Source: a virus. From it: a DNA stretch of 64,000 bases. Of the stretch, positions 34,940 to 45,400 are shown piece after piece (the first letter of the stretch is position 1; every line of letters begins with the position of its first letter). A program made the position numbers and the translations under genes. The DNA lies in the IMG/VR virus record IMGVR_UViG_3300037336_000025, positions 62,001-126,000 of that record, one strand, 5' to 3'. The notes under the pieces are model-generated. The model was given only the letters and a program-made list of their open reading frames with translations, was not told the DNA's origin and ran no database searches.

Positions 34940-35040
34940 CTATTACTGTAAAGACTGACCAAGTTTTTACGATACTCAACAGCGCAGGACCGCTATGTAA
35001 GGTGTCCGTATCCGTGTAAGTCGGTGGAAATGGAGAGCAC

Positions 35041-36093
35041 ATGGCTATTGGTCGAATTAGTGGTCCGCTCTTAAAGGCTAACCTCATCAGAGATGGTGTG
35101 GATCTTGCTTTTGAGACTGACCTGTTATACCTAGATGTTACTAACTCACGCATAGGCGTGAATAACTCCAATCCGACCACAGACCTAGATGTTATCGGTA
35201 CAACCCGTACTACAACACTTTCTGTAACCGACCAACTAGATGTAGGCAATTTACATATCACTGGCAATACAATTTCCAGTGATATCGATACTATTAGTTT
35301 TGTTGCCAGCGCAGGGAATCCTGTAATCTACAACGCAATTTTACAAGTTGATGATATACAGATTACTGGTAATGTAATATCTACTTTTGTTTCAAACAGT
35401 AATTTAGAACTTCAACCTAATGGGTCTGGCATTGTTGAAATTACTGGTAACACTCAAATCACTGGTAATTTAGATGTTGCTGGAAATATTTCAGCAACAG
35501 GTAACGTTACTATTGGCGGCAACATTGTAATTGGTGATGCACTAACTGATAACATTGTTATTAACGCTGCTATTAAAAGTGATTTAATTCCCGAAACTGA
35601 CACGCTATATGATTTAGGTAGCGCCTCTTTTAGATGGAATAATTTATACGTTAACAATTTCTACACAACTTCAGTTACATTACCTACACTAGATGTTGGT
35701 AATTTAATATTTCGTGATAATGAAATTACAACAACTTCCGGCAGCGATTTATACATAGATGGAAGTGGCGTCGGCGGCGTTAGATTAGGTAATTTTAGAA
35801 TTGTTGACAACGTTATTACAAACGTATCAAATAATGCAATTACTCAAATTGCGCAAACCGGAACCGGCTATTTTAAAATAGCAACCACTAACGGATTTGT
35901 ACCACCTGTAGGCAATGATGCTCAACGTCCAACTGCTTATGCAATAGCTGGTATGACACGGTATAACACGAACTCGAAAGCTCTTGAAATTTGGGACGGA
36001 TTTGCATGGGCTAGCCCAGCAGGCGCATCAGGTGCAGTTAGCGGTATCCAAGCAGAAGATATTGCAGTTTCGTTCGCACTAACATTAGGATAA
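35041..36093 (+). CDS. Fibre-shaft protein (paralogue B2)
   Basis: A 350-aa paralogue of the 33813 protein: IGRISGPLLKANLIRDGVDL, DLLYLDVTNSRIGVNNSNP, then repeated ITGN/GN-type beta units (LHITGNTISSD, IQITGNVIST, NTQITGNLDVAGNISATGN, VTIGGNIVIGD) typical of shaft repeats, a YDLGSASFRWNNLYV block and the AQRPTAYAIAGMTRYN end unit. It probably forms a trimeric fibre rod. It has its own late promoter with a long leader. Confidence 0.65.
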   Translation: MAIGRISGPLLKANLIRDGVDLAFETDLLYLDVTNSRIGVNNSNPTTDLDVIGTTRTTTLSVTDQLDVGNLHITGNTISSDIDTISFVASAGNPVIYNAILQVDDIQITGNVISTFVSNSNLELQPNGSGIVEITGNTQITGNLDVAGNISATGNVTIGGNIVIGDALTDNIVINAAIKSDLIPETDTLYDLGSASFRWNNLYVNNFYTTSVTLPTLDVGNLIFRDNEITTTSGSDLYIDGSGVGGVRLGNFRIVDNVITNVSNNAITQIAQTGTGYFKIATTNGFVPPVGNDAQRPTAYAIAGMTRYNTNSKALEIWDGFAWASPAGASGAVSGIQAEDIAVSFALTLG

Positions 36094-36100
36094 TTATAAT

Positions 36101-36433
36101 ATGCCAACCGTATTTAGACATGCACTAGTAACAGAAATAGGAACTGTTCCTCAAGATCTAGTAACTATTGATGCAGGAGTTAGAGCAACTGTAATTGGTT
36201 GTAACCTTGCAAATATAACAGATTATGATACTGTTGTTGCTGACCTACAAGTTGTAGGAGCAGACACCACAGTAAGTTATTACATACGAGGATTAGTAAT
36301 TCCTCCAAATACTAGTGTTAAAGTAATTACACAGGGAGAAAAGTTAATTCTTCCGTCAACAACAGGGTTAAGATTAGTATGCGATACCCCTGACAGCATT
36401 GATGCTACGGTAAGTTACGTAGAGATATCATAA
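36101..36433 (+). CDS. Small beta-sandwich-like structural protein (paralogue family A)
   Basis: A 110-aa protein resembling those at 32883 and 49844: VIGCNLANITDYDTVVADLQ in the first half and RGLVIPPNTSVKVITQGEKL in the second. It follows a fibre gene at 7 nt and precedes another small gene. Probably a fibre cap or linker; no other function can be read from it. Confidence 0.55.
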   Translation: MPTVFRHALVTEIGTVPQDLVTIDAGVRATVIGCNLANITDYDTVVADLQVVGADTTVSYYIRGLVIPPNTSVKVITQGEKLILPSTTGLRLVCDTPDSIDATVSYVEIS

Positions 36434-36443
36434 GGAAAAACTA

Positions 36444-36809
36444 ATGCCAAGCCCATATTATTTAGGTACCAGTCCAGATGAAGCCCTAGGAGATAGTCCT
36501 AGGTACTGGTACGCACTTCGTAGAAACGATGACGGTGAATTATTTTTACTGCGTAGTGATCAATTAAAAGATAAAGATTCGATTGAATTAAATACTGCAG
36601 GAATTCCTTCAGAAAATTTTGAAGATTTTGAACCTGGTGTTGATTATTTTGAAGGTGTTACTGCCGATCATGTAGTTGAGTATGACAATTTAAATTGGAC
36701 TCAGTATCGATGGGATAATAGAAATATGCTGTACTATATTGGTGCAGAAGGTCGATTAGTACAACGAATAAATCAAGGATACGTGTATCCAACAGGTACA
36801 TCAAGTTAA
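36444..36809 (+). CDS. Small virion protein of unknown function
   Basis: A 121-aa protein, acidic and Tyr-rich (YYLGTSPDEALGDSPRYWY; DYFEGVTADHVVEYDNLNW). Similar to short open frames placed before large fibre genes in marine T4-like phages, to the extent I recall. It lies between a family A gene and the 1859-aa giant, with 10-12 nt gaps, so it is co-transcribed. A structural or fibre-attachment role is inferred from position. Confidence 0.6.
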   Translation: MPSPYYLGTSPDEALGDSPRYWYALRRNDDGELFLLRSDQLKDKDSIELNTAGIPSENFEDFEPGVDYFEGVTADHVVEYDNLNWTQYRWDNRNMLYYIGAEGRLVQRINQGYVYPTGTSS

Positions 36810-36821
36810 ACGGAATATATT

Positions 36822-39800
36822 ATGGCAGAATTTAAGATCAGTAGATTACGATATACCTGGAAAGGAACATGGGTTCTTTCAACTGAGTATAATAGAGATG
36901 ATGTAGTACAATACGGTGGTTATTCTTGGGTATGTTTTAGACAACATACTGCCGGGGCATTTGCTGCTGACCAAACATTTTTAGCAAATCCTAACGATAC
37001 AGATCCAACACCAGCATGGCGCAAAATGACCGACGGTTATGCGTGGCGTTCAGCTTGGACAGGATCTACGTTATATAACCCCGGCGACATCGTATTAAAC
37101 GGTGGTAACTTATATCTGTGTGCAGTTAGCTATACCTCAACTAGTATATTTGATGACGATATTAGTAATTGGATTGTGTACACTGAGGGTTCAGCATTTA
37201 AATCAGATTGGATTGATAGTACACGGTATGGTGCAGGCGATGTTGTAAAATACAATGGTATTGTGTATCGTGCTATTACTGGACATACTGCAAGCTCAAT
37301 TAGCGACGGATTAGAAGCAGATCAAGAAAAGTGGGAACTTGTTTACGACGGCGTAGAATATGTAGGACAGTGGGCAAATGGCACTCGATATCGTAAAAAT
37401 GATCTAACAACATTTGGTGGAACATTATTCCGTTGTAAGAAAGGACATACTGCTGGCAGCGACTCAACTTTAAACTTTAATCAAGAAGAAAATTGGGAAA
37501 TTGAATTTCCAGGATTTCAGTTTAGTAACGAGTGGAACACTACTACGGTATATCAAGTCGGTGACTTGGTTAAACATGGTGGGTACTTATTTTATAGTTT
37601 AACTAATAATTACGGTAGCAATCCAAGTAACAGCATCTATCAATTAGAAGATAGAGTTGATGCAATAGATTGGCAAATTGCAGCTAAGAATATTAATTTT
37701 AGAGGCGACTGGAGCGTTACTGGATTATATAAAACAGGCGACCTAGTCCGCCGAGGCGGAAACACTTATAGTGCATTACTAGATACAACAGCCGACGGCA
37801 GTAGTCTAGATTATCTAGACGATACAAACTGGGAACTTATTACTGTTGGCCAAAACTGGCGTAATTTTTGGGCTGACGGCAATCGCTATTCTCCTAACGA
37901 TCTAGTAATTTTTCTAGGAAGCACATATAAATCGATAACTGAGCATGTGTCAACGGATCAGAATTATCCTGGAGATAACGGCTCAGGATATTTCTACTGG
38001 GAGTTAGTACTATTAGCTGGTTCTGAATCAGGTCTTAGACTTCGAGGAGATTTATTAACTTATGATCTTAGTCGTGGCGCAGCAGGCGACGGCAGTACAT
38101 TTGGCGCAGCAGCAGTTAATATTGGAACTCCTGGACAGGTAGTTGCTATTAACAATACAGATAGTGTTATCTATAAAACCTTCGGACAAGCTAACAGAGT
38201 TGTTTACGTAAATATCAATGGCACTGATGATACCTCTGATCCACAACAAGGAAACAGTCAATTTAAACCATGGCGCACAATTAGATTTGCCTGTGATCAA
38301 CTAGACGACGGATTTGCCGGAACATCTACAGTAAAAGTTGGCGCTGGCACATACGATGAAATTTTGCCAATAAGTGTCCCTGCAAGAACAGTGGTGTTAG
38401 GCTCAGAGTTAAGAACTACTGTGATAAATGCCGCTGGACCGATTGCATCATTGGCATTAGATAGTGCTTACACTATTGCAGCGTTAACTAGAATTTCACA
38501 AGTAATTGAAGGAGTAATTGGAGGTACAGAATTAATACCGCCAAAAACTGTTGGAAATTTAAAAGATCAAGTAATATTAACTGAAACAGTTTCAGAAACA
38601 GTTATAGATGAGTATGGTATTTCTATAACATCAACTTCTACAGGGGTGGTAGTAGCTGATCAACAAGCCGCAACTGATATTCAACTATTAATTTTAGATA
38701 TTAAAAATTATATTAATTTTTATGTTAATTCAACTGGAATTGATCCGATATTAGTCGGTAGTAACGTTGCGATTACATCAGCTGGATACGTAAATGCTGT
38801 GCGTATTCTCGAAGCTAACAGACAGTTCATAATTGCTGAAGCTGTTGCATTTATTGAATTTACTCACCCAGACTACAATTTTGATAGCGAGCTAGTTAAA
38901 GCAGACTTAAGTAGATACGTTGATGCATGGAAGTATGACATTATCTATACTGGTAATTATAAATCAAAATTAGCAGCAAGATGCTATCGTAATTCGGTAT
39001 TAGGCTCAGCAACTGAAGATATGTTTTACTGCCGCGATACTACTGGAGTTAGAAACTGTACATTAACAGGGTTAGCTGGAGTCTTAAATCCGTTAGGAGT
39101 GGCTGATATTTTTAGAGTGCCCACTGCTGGAGCATATATATCATTAGATCCAGGCTGGGGTCCAGCTGATAATCGTACTTGGATTATTAATCGTTCTCCT
39201 TATATTCAAGGAGTTACTACATTTGGTACTGGATGTACTGGGCAAAAGATCGACGGTAACTTACATAATGGCGGAAATAGATCTATTGTATCTAACGACT
39301 TTACACAAGTAATCAGTGATGGTATTGGTGCATGGGTTACGAATAATGGTAGAGCAGAGCTTGTATCTGTTTTCTCGTATTATGCACACATTGGCTACTT
39401 AACTCAAAACGGCGGAATTATTCGTGCAACTAACGGTAACAGTTCATACGGTACGTTTGGAGCCATTGCATCTGGAGTTGACCTAACAGAAGTACCTGTA
39501 GCAGCAGCAGTTGGTACTAGAGCCAACGAGGCAATTATATCATCGGCGTTTGCCGGCGACTTCGTTGATGAGATTCAAATATTTGAGTGGACTAATGCTG
39601 GACAAGATTATACACAAGCAACTGCTACCTTTGTAGGAGCTGGAGTAGACGCTGAAGTATTATTTGAAGAATTTAGAGATGACGCAGTGTTTGAAGCACG
39701 TCGTTTAGATGTCAGTGAGACTATCACACAGGATATCGGCGGCGGCGGCTACATCATTGTTCAGAACAACGCACAAACAGGAAACGCAACAACTATCACT

Positions 39801-42401
39801 CTAGCAACTAATGATCCAAACGCACAATCTAATTATCTAGGCATGAGAATTGTGTTAACTAGCGGACCAGGTACTGGACAATATGGTTACGTAACAGCTT
39901 ACAATAATACAAGTAAAGTTCTCACAGTTTATAGAGAAAGTGACGATCAGCCCGGCTGGGATCATGTTGTTCCGGGAAAGCCAGCAACTATACCGTTAAC
40001 TACTGGAACTACATATCGAATAGAGCCAAGAATTATCTTTGCAGCTCCTCAGTACATTGCTGCTGAAGTTACTACTCCTGTTAGTACTACTTGGACTGAT
40101 ATTGCCTACGGTGAAACTACTGAAACATATACAGAGTTAACAGCCGGTACAGGCACTGGCGGTGTCGATGGTAGTGATGGCCTAGTAGTAACTGCCGCAA
40201 CTTTTACTATTACTAAAATTGGAAGAGATTACACTGTTGATATTGCAACGGCAGGTTCAGGGTACCTTGTTGGCGACCAGTTAATAATTACTGGAGAAAA
40301 AATCGGCGGAGAAACTCCATTAAACGATTTGTTACTTGTAGTAACTTCTACTAGTGATGACAGCACTAACTCAATTTTAGCTATTGATCAGAGAACATTC
40401 GGAGCAGGAAACGGCATCGAAGCATCAAGCGGTAAATTTGTTGTTATCTCGTCAGGCGGAACAGCAGGCCTTTATAGCGGCGACGGAGACACATGGGAAT
40501 CATTTACTTTACCTACTGCGGGAGACTGGAAATGTACAGCCGCAGGCGATAACAAATTTGTAGCCATCCGTACAGGAAGTAATGCCGCAGCTAGTTCATT
40601 GGACGGAATAACATGGACTGCTAGAACGATGCCAGCAAGTAGGCTTTGGAACTCAGTTGTTTACGGTAACGGTATATTTGTTGCAGTTGCTGGTGATTTA
40701 GATGCAGGAGCTATTAGTACTAACGGAACTACTTGGACATCAACTAATTTACCAGAATTTGGCGACTCAAGTTTTAGCGAATGGGTTGACATAGCCTACG
40801 GCGCAAGAAAATTTGTAGCATTGTCAAATAGTGGAAACTATGTTGGAATTGGAGTATATAACAGTGAAGACGGTATTATTACATGGACTCCTCGCACAAT
40901 GGATGTTATTGCTGACTCATCTAACAAGTCTTGGCAAAGTATTGCATATGGCAATAATAGATTTGTGGCAATATCATCTACTGGTGACGTCGGATACAGC
41001 TTTGATGGAGTAGAATGGTATCCAGGAACGATGCCAAGTCAGGACGGATCAACTTCACACAATTGGAAGAAAATTAGATACGCCCAAGGCGTATTCTTTG
41101 CTATTGGCGATACTGGAGCACGATTAGTCGGCGCTGATGCTACTGCAGGACCTACAACTTTCGCAGCAACATCATTCGACGGCATAGTTTGGACTAACAG
41201 AGAATTAGCATCAGAGCAATCATGGGAAGCAGTTGGCTTTGGAAATCCTTACATTGCGTCAAGAGACTCGTCTATAGGAAAACGTTCACCAATGTGGGTA
41301 GTAGTTCCTGCGGCTACTGATAAATTTAACAAAGTGTTAACAGGAGCTAGAGCGTTAGGAAGAGCAACTGTTGTAGCAGGTAAAATATCAGAGATTAGAT
41401 TATGGGATCCGGGATCAGGCTATCTTGATGGTCCTGCGATTACGCTAATTGATCCAAATAATACATCTGATGTGCTACTTGAAAGTAGAGTCGGAGACGG
41501 AGTATTACCTAATCCAACATGGATTAACCGAGGGTTGGGATATCGTACTAATTCTACTAAAATTACAATAGCTGGAAATGGATTCGCTGACCTTATTCCG
41601 TCCGGTAAATTTATTGTTATAAACGAGTTGGAAAATTATCCAGGACCTGGCGCACAGCTAACTATTGCTGGTCTCGAGGGTATTTTCACATTAGTTGCAA
41701 TTACACCAATTGGGCAAACTGATCAAGGACTTGCTGCAAGGATTCGAATTAGTCCGGAAATTACAGTTAGAGATAACCTACAACACAAGACTCAGGTATC
41801 CATTAGATCACGATATAGCCAATGTCGAATTACTGGACACGACTTTTTAGACGTCGGAACTGGCAATTTTCAAGAAACTAATTACCCACTATTATATTCA
41901 GGATTTTATACACCTTCTCCAGAAAACGAAATTGTTGAAATAGGCGGTGGCCGCGTATTCTATACAAGTACTGATCAATCAGGTAATTTTAGAACAGGCG
42001 AATTATTTGCTGTAGAACAGGCAACTGGTACTGTTACAATTAGTGCAGACTTCTTTGACTTTAGCGGATTGACAGAATTGACCTTGGGTGGTATTAGAGT
42101 AGGAGGTACTGGAGCAGTAGTTAGGGAATTTTCAACAGATCCGTTATTTACTGCAGATTCTAATAATGTAGTTCCTACACAACGAGCAATTCGTGCGTAC
42201 TTGGCAGGAAGATTAAGTATTGGTGGATCAGAAATTGCAGTGGGAAGTTTTATTGCAGGTACAGTACTAGTAGGTCCAGATAAAATGGGAAATACTGCTG
42301 GGTCAAAAATAATCTTTCCTAAACTCGCAAAATTTGAAGGCGAGTTTGCAGGCGTCAGCGGCAGTATACTAGCACAAACTATGTTTTATAAATCATTCTA
42401 A
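36822..42401 (+). CDS. Giant modular fibre protein 1 (carbohydrate-binding-like repeats, beta-helix, beta-propeller)
   Basis: An 1859-aa protein. Residues about 8-400 contain seven tandem ~57-residue modules with the pattern W-x(4)-(T)-x-Y-x(2)-(G/N)D-(I/V/L)-V-x(2)-G-x-x-Y-x-C (for example TEYNRDDVVQYGGYSWVC), resembling type 5/12 carbohydrate-binding modules. Residues about 460-900 are beta-helix-like (VYVNINGTDDTSDPQ; FKPWRTIRFAC), with a block shared with the next giant (LDPGWGPADNRTWIINRSPY). Residues about 1200-1490 carry BNR/kelch-like units (W-x(2)-(I/V)-x-YG-x(2)-x-F-V-A) of a likely beta-propeller. The end (STDQSGNFRTGELFAVEQ, DPLFTADSNNVVPTQRAIRAY) is a shared trimerisation-type end block. 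Probably a host-recognising or glycan-binding fibre. Confidence 0.75.
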   Translation: MAEFKISRLRYTWKGTWVLSTEYNRDDVVQYGGYSWVCFRQHTAGAFAADQTFLANPNDTDPTPAWRKMTDGYAWRSAWTGSTLYNPGDIVLNGGNLYLCAVSYTSTSIFDDDISNWIVYTEGSAFKSDWIDSTRYGAGDVVKYNGIVYRAITGHTASSISDGLEADQEKWELVYDGVEYVGQWANGTRYRKNDLTTFGGTLFRCKKGHTAGSDSTLNFNQEENWEIEFPGFQFSNEWNTTTVYQVGDLVKHGGYLFYSLTNNYGSNPSNSIYQLEDRVDAIDWQIAAKNINFRGDWSVTGLYKTGDLVRRGGNTYSALLDTTADGSSLDYLDDTNWELITVGQNWRNFWADGNRYSPNDLVIFLGSTYKSITEHVSTDQNYPGDNGSGYFYWELVLLAGSESGLRLRGDLLTYDLSRGAAGDGSTFGAAAVNIGTPGQVVAINNTDSVIYKTFGQANRVVYVNINGTDDTSDPQQGNSQFKPWRTIRFACDQLDDGFAGTSTVKVGAGTYDEILPISVPARTVVLGSELRTTVINAAGPIASLALDSAYTIAALTRISQVIEGVIGGTELIPPKTVGNLKDQVILTETVSETVIDEYGISITSTSTGVVVADQQAATDIQLLILDIKNYINFYVNSTGIDPILVGSNVAITSAGYVNAVRILEANRQFIIAEAVAFIEFTHPDYNFDSELVKADLSRYVDAWKYDIIYTGNYKSKLAARCYRNSVLGSATEDMFYCRDTTGVRNCTLTGLAGVLNPLGVADIFRVPTAGAYISLDPGWGPADNRTWIINRSPYIQGVTTFGTGCTGQKIDGNLHNGGNRSIVSNDFTQVISDGIGAWVTNNGRAELVSVFSYYAHIGYLTQNGGIIRATNGNSSYGTFGAIASGVDLTEVPVAAAVGTRANEAIISSAFAGDFVDEIQIFEWTNAGQDYTQATATFVGAGVDAEVLFEEFRDDAVFEARRLDVSETITQDIGGGGYIIVQNNAQTGNATTITLATNDPNAQSNYLGMRIVLTSGPGTGQYGYVTAYNNTSKVLTVYRESDDQPGWDHVVPGKPATIPLTTGTTYRIEPRIIFAAPQYIAAEVTTPVSTTWTDIAYGETTETYTELTAGTGTGGVDGSDGLVVTAATFTITKIGRDYTVDIATAGSGYLVGDQLIITGEKIGGETPLNDLLLVVTSTSDDSTNSILAIDQRTFGAGNGIEASSGKFVVISSGGTAGLYSGDGDTWESFTLPTAGDWKCTAAGDNKFVAIRTGSNAAASSLDGITWTARTMPASRLWNSVVYGNGIFVAVAGDLDAGAISTNGTTWTSTNLPEFGDSSFSEWVDIAYGARKFVALSNSGNYVGIGVYNSEDGIITWTPRTMDVIADSSNKSWQSIAYGNNRFVAISSTGDVGYSFDGVEWYPGTMPSQDGSTSHNWKKIRYAQGVFFAIGDTGARLVGADATAGPTTFAATSFDGIVWTNRELASEQSWEAVGFGNPYIASRDSSIGKRSPMWVVVPAATDKFNKVLTGARALGRATVVAGKISEIRLWDPGSGYLDGPAITLIDPNNTSDVLLESRVGDGVLPNPTWINRGLGYRTNSTKITIAGNGFADLIPSGKFIVINELENYPGPGAQLTIAGLEGIFTLVAITPIGQTDQGLAARIRISPEITVRDNLQHKTQVSIRSRYSQCRITGHDFLDVGTGNFQETNYPLLYSGFYTPSPENEIVEIGGGRVFYTSTDQSGNFRTGELFAVEQATGTVTISADFFDFSGLTELTLGGIRVGGTGAVVREFSTDPLFTADSNNVVPTQRAIRAYLAGRLSIGGSEIAVGSFIAGTVLVGPDKMGNTAGSKIIFPKLAKFEGEFAGVSGSILAQTMFYKSF

Positions 42402-42421
42402 ACAATAGTAATAACAGATAC

Positions 42422-42428
42422 ATAAATA
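42422..42428 (+). promoter_or_regulatory. Late promoter (ATAAATA) for giant protein 2
   Basis: ATAAATA lies 18 nt before the ATG at 42447, with ACGGAGTAG between as ribosome site. Confidence 0.6.
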
Positions 42429-42446
42429 TAAGATACGGAGTAGAAA

Positions 42447-45400
42447 ATGGCAGAATTTAAATTAGGTAGAATTAGATTTGTATGGAAAGATGTATGGATC
42501 ACCGGTACAACATATTATGTTGACGATGTAGTTAGAAACGGCGGCAAAACCTATATTTGTACTGTAGGACACACAGCCGCTGCCGACTTCTATACCAATC
42601 TTGATTACAATCCAACAAAATGGAATCAAATGACAGACGGTCAAGAATGGAAAAGTGACTGGACTGTAGGTACATTTTATAAAGATAACGATGTTGTAAA
42701 ATACGGAGCTCTTTTATATATCTGTACAAATTCTCACACATCGGCTGCTACCTTAGCACTAGGGCTTGAAGCTAATTTGCCAGGCAATTGGGATGTATTT
42801 GCTGAAGGTACCGAGTGGAAAAACACCTGGACAATTAGTACTCGATACAAAATCGGCGATCTAGTTAGAACCGGCGCATACACATATGTTTGTAAGACCG
42901 GACATACTTCAGCAGCTACTGAACTATTAGGATTAGAAGCCAACGCCGCAAATTGGGACGAGTTTAACGCCGGATTAGAATATAAAGGCGCATGGAGTGG
43001 AAGCTCAGTACTTTACAAACTTAACGATATTGTTAAACAAGGTGCAGGATTATGGATTTGTGTAGATAAACACACTTCTACTACTAACTTCATTACTGAT
43101 AGTTCCGCGTACTGGAGTCAGTTTGTTGAGGGTGTACAATTTGAAGATAATTGGAACAGTTCAACAGTCTACCAGATAGGTGATATTGTACGTTACGGCG
43201 GCAATCAATATATTGCAATAACTAACCATTTCAATGCAACGCCTAGTACAAGTACTGCTATCTGGTCATTATTTAGTGAAGGCATTACGTTCGAATCAGA
43301 ATGGAGTAGTGCAACTGCCTATCGTGTCGGTAATGTAATTAGCCAACGCGGATACACATATATTGCCACCGCAGACAGTACAAATCAAGAACCGCCAAAC
43401 TTAACATACTGGCAAAAACTTAATTCTGGTATTTCATGGCAAGCCGAGTGGGTAGATGATGTTATATACAAATTGGGAGATGCAGTCCGTTACGGATCAA
43501 ATGCTTATATCTGTGTATTGGGTCATAAATCTGAAGCAGACGATGGATCAACTATTGGCAATGATCCACAAGGCGGCGGCAATGTAAACAGCCGTCCAGA
43601 CCAAGATATTAGTGGTACGTACTGGAATCTGTTATCTATCGGTACAGAAGTATCTGTATTAACTACTCGTGGCGATTTAGTGTACTTTGGCGGAGCAGGC
43701 CCAACTAGGTTACCAATTGGTACTGAAGGACAAGTTTTACGTGCAGGAGCAGACGATCCAGAATGGGTGTCATTAGGTGCTGCTGACCAAGTGTATTATG
43801 TTGCACCACATGGTTCCGACGCACCAAGTCCAGTACAAGGCAAAACTTTAGATAAGCCGTTTAAAACAATCCGATACGCATGTGAGCAAGTTGAAAACGG
43901 ACCACGTAACCCTAGCGCACAACGACTATTAGAACTGAACCGCGTGTTTATTCAACGTGAAGTTACTAGCTGGATTGACTATCAAGTTGCAAATGCAACT
44001 TCTGGCAGCATTTGGGAAAACTTTGTATACGAAGATGCCAAGTGCGCAAGAGATACTGGGTTCGTTGTTGACAGACTACAGTGGGATATTGGGCATGGAG
44101 GCAATTTAAAGATTAGAGCAGCAGCTCAATCTTTGCTAGGACTTTTAGTCGATGGACCATTTTCAGTAGCCGAAGAAGATGCACCATATTCTACATTATC
44201 GTCAGAAACAGCTCAAGGAATCGCAGCATATAATTATCTGCTAGTGGTTGTTGCAGCAGTGTTAGCTAACCAAGCACCTGCAGTTGCATATCAAAATGTA
44301 ACAGATGATTCTACAGCAATTGCTGGACAATTTATTGATATTACATTAGTTGCAGAAGCAGGAGTACTAACAACTATTACTTTACTAGTGGCCATTATTA
44401 CCGATGCACTAGCTAATCCTACACAAGTTGGACCGTTACCTACAATTCCTGCAAGATACGTACCGTTCACATTAATTAATGTAGCAACTGGGCAGTATCG
44501 TGAAACATTGCCAATTATTGTACCAGCAAACACTTGTATACAAGGTGACGAACTACGTTCTACTAATGCTGGTCCAGCAGGCAGCTTAGTTGATATTTCA
44601 GATAGCTACTACAGCCTTAGCTCTCTGGCACACATTAGTGGATTTATTGGCAATATTGTTACAGGCAGCACAGTCACACCGACAACCGGAAACATTGTAG
44701 CACAAAGCGCAAATTGGCCATTCGCTGATGTAGCAGAAAATGTTGCCGTTACTCAATTAGTTGACGTAATTAAGTTGCAAAGTGATTATCGCTTAGGCAC
44801 ATTGCATACTACAAATCTTATAGATCCTGTGGGCTACAATGCCGGCTATCTAGCAGGATATGGTAATGCTAGAAAATTAATTAAAGAAAACAAAAAGTTC
44901 TTGCAAGAAGAAGTAATTACGTATCTTAAAAATTCATACAGTTCTCTAGCATTTACTGGATCAATTGCTGGAAATGTGTTAACTGTTACTTCAGTTGAAA
45001 GTGGCGTGGTTACTAATGATGCATTAATTCACGGTCGAAGTGTAATTCAAGGCACACGTATCGATAAACAACTTTCAGGCGCTACTGGTGAAATTGGTAC
45101 ATACGAAGTAAGTAAGTTTCAAACAGTGACATCTACTATAATTAAAGCTGATACAAAATATAGTAGAACTGCTAATCGAAGAGATACTGGGTATGCAATT
45201 GATGCCGTGATATATGACTTAACTTACGGCGGAAACTCTCAAAGTGTTACTGCTGGTCTAGCATATTTTGATGGCGACAGTGCTGACAGTACTATTGCTA
45301 AATCAATACTTTCTGCATCATTTAAACCAGCAACACTTGCCGGACTTGCATTTTTAAAAACTAGAATGCAGGCAGTTGCACTCGGTAGCGCATTTACTCC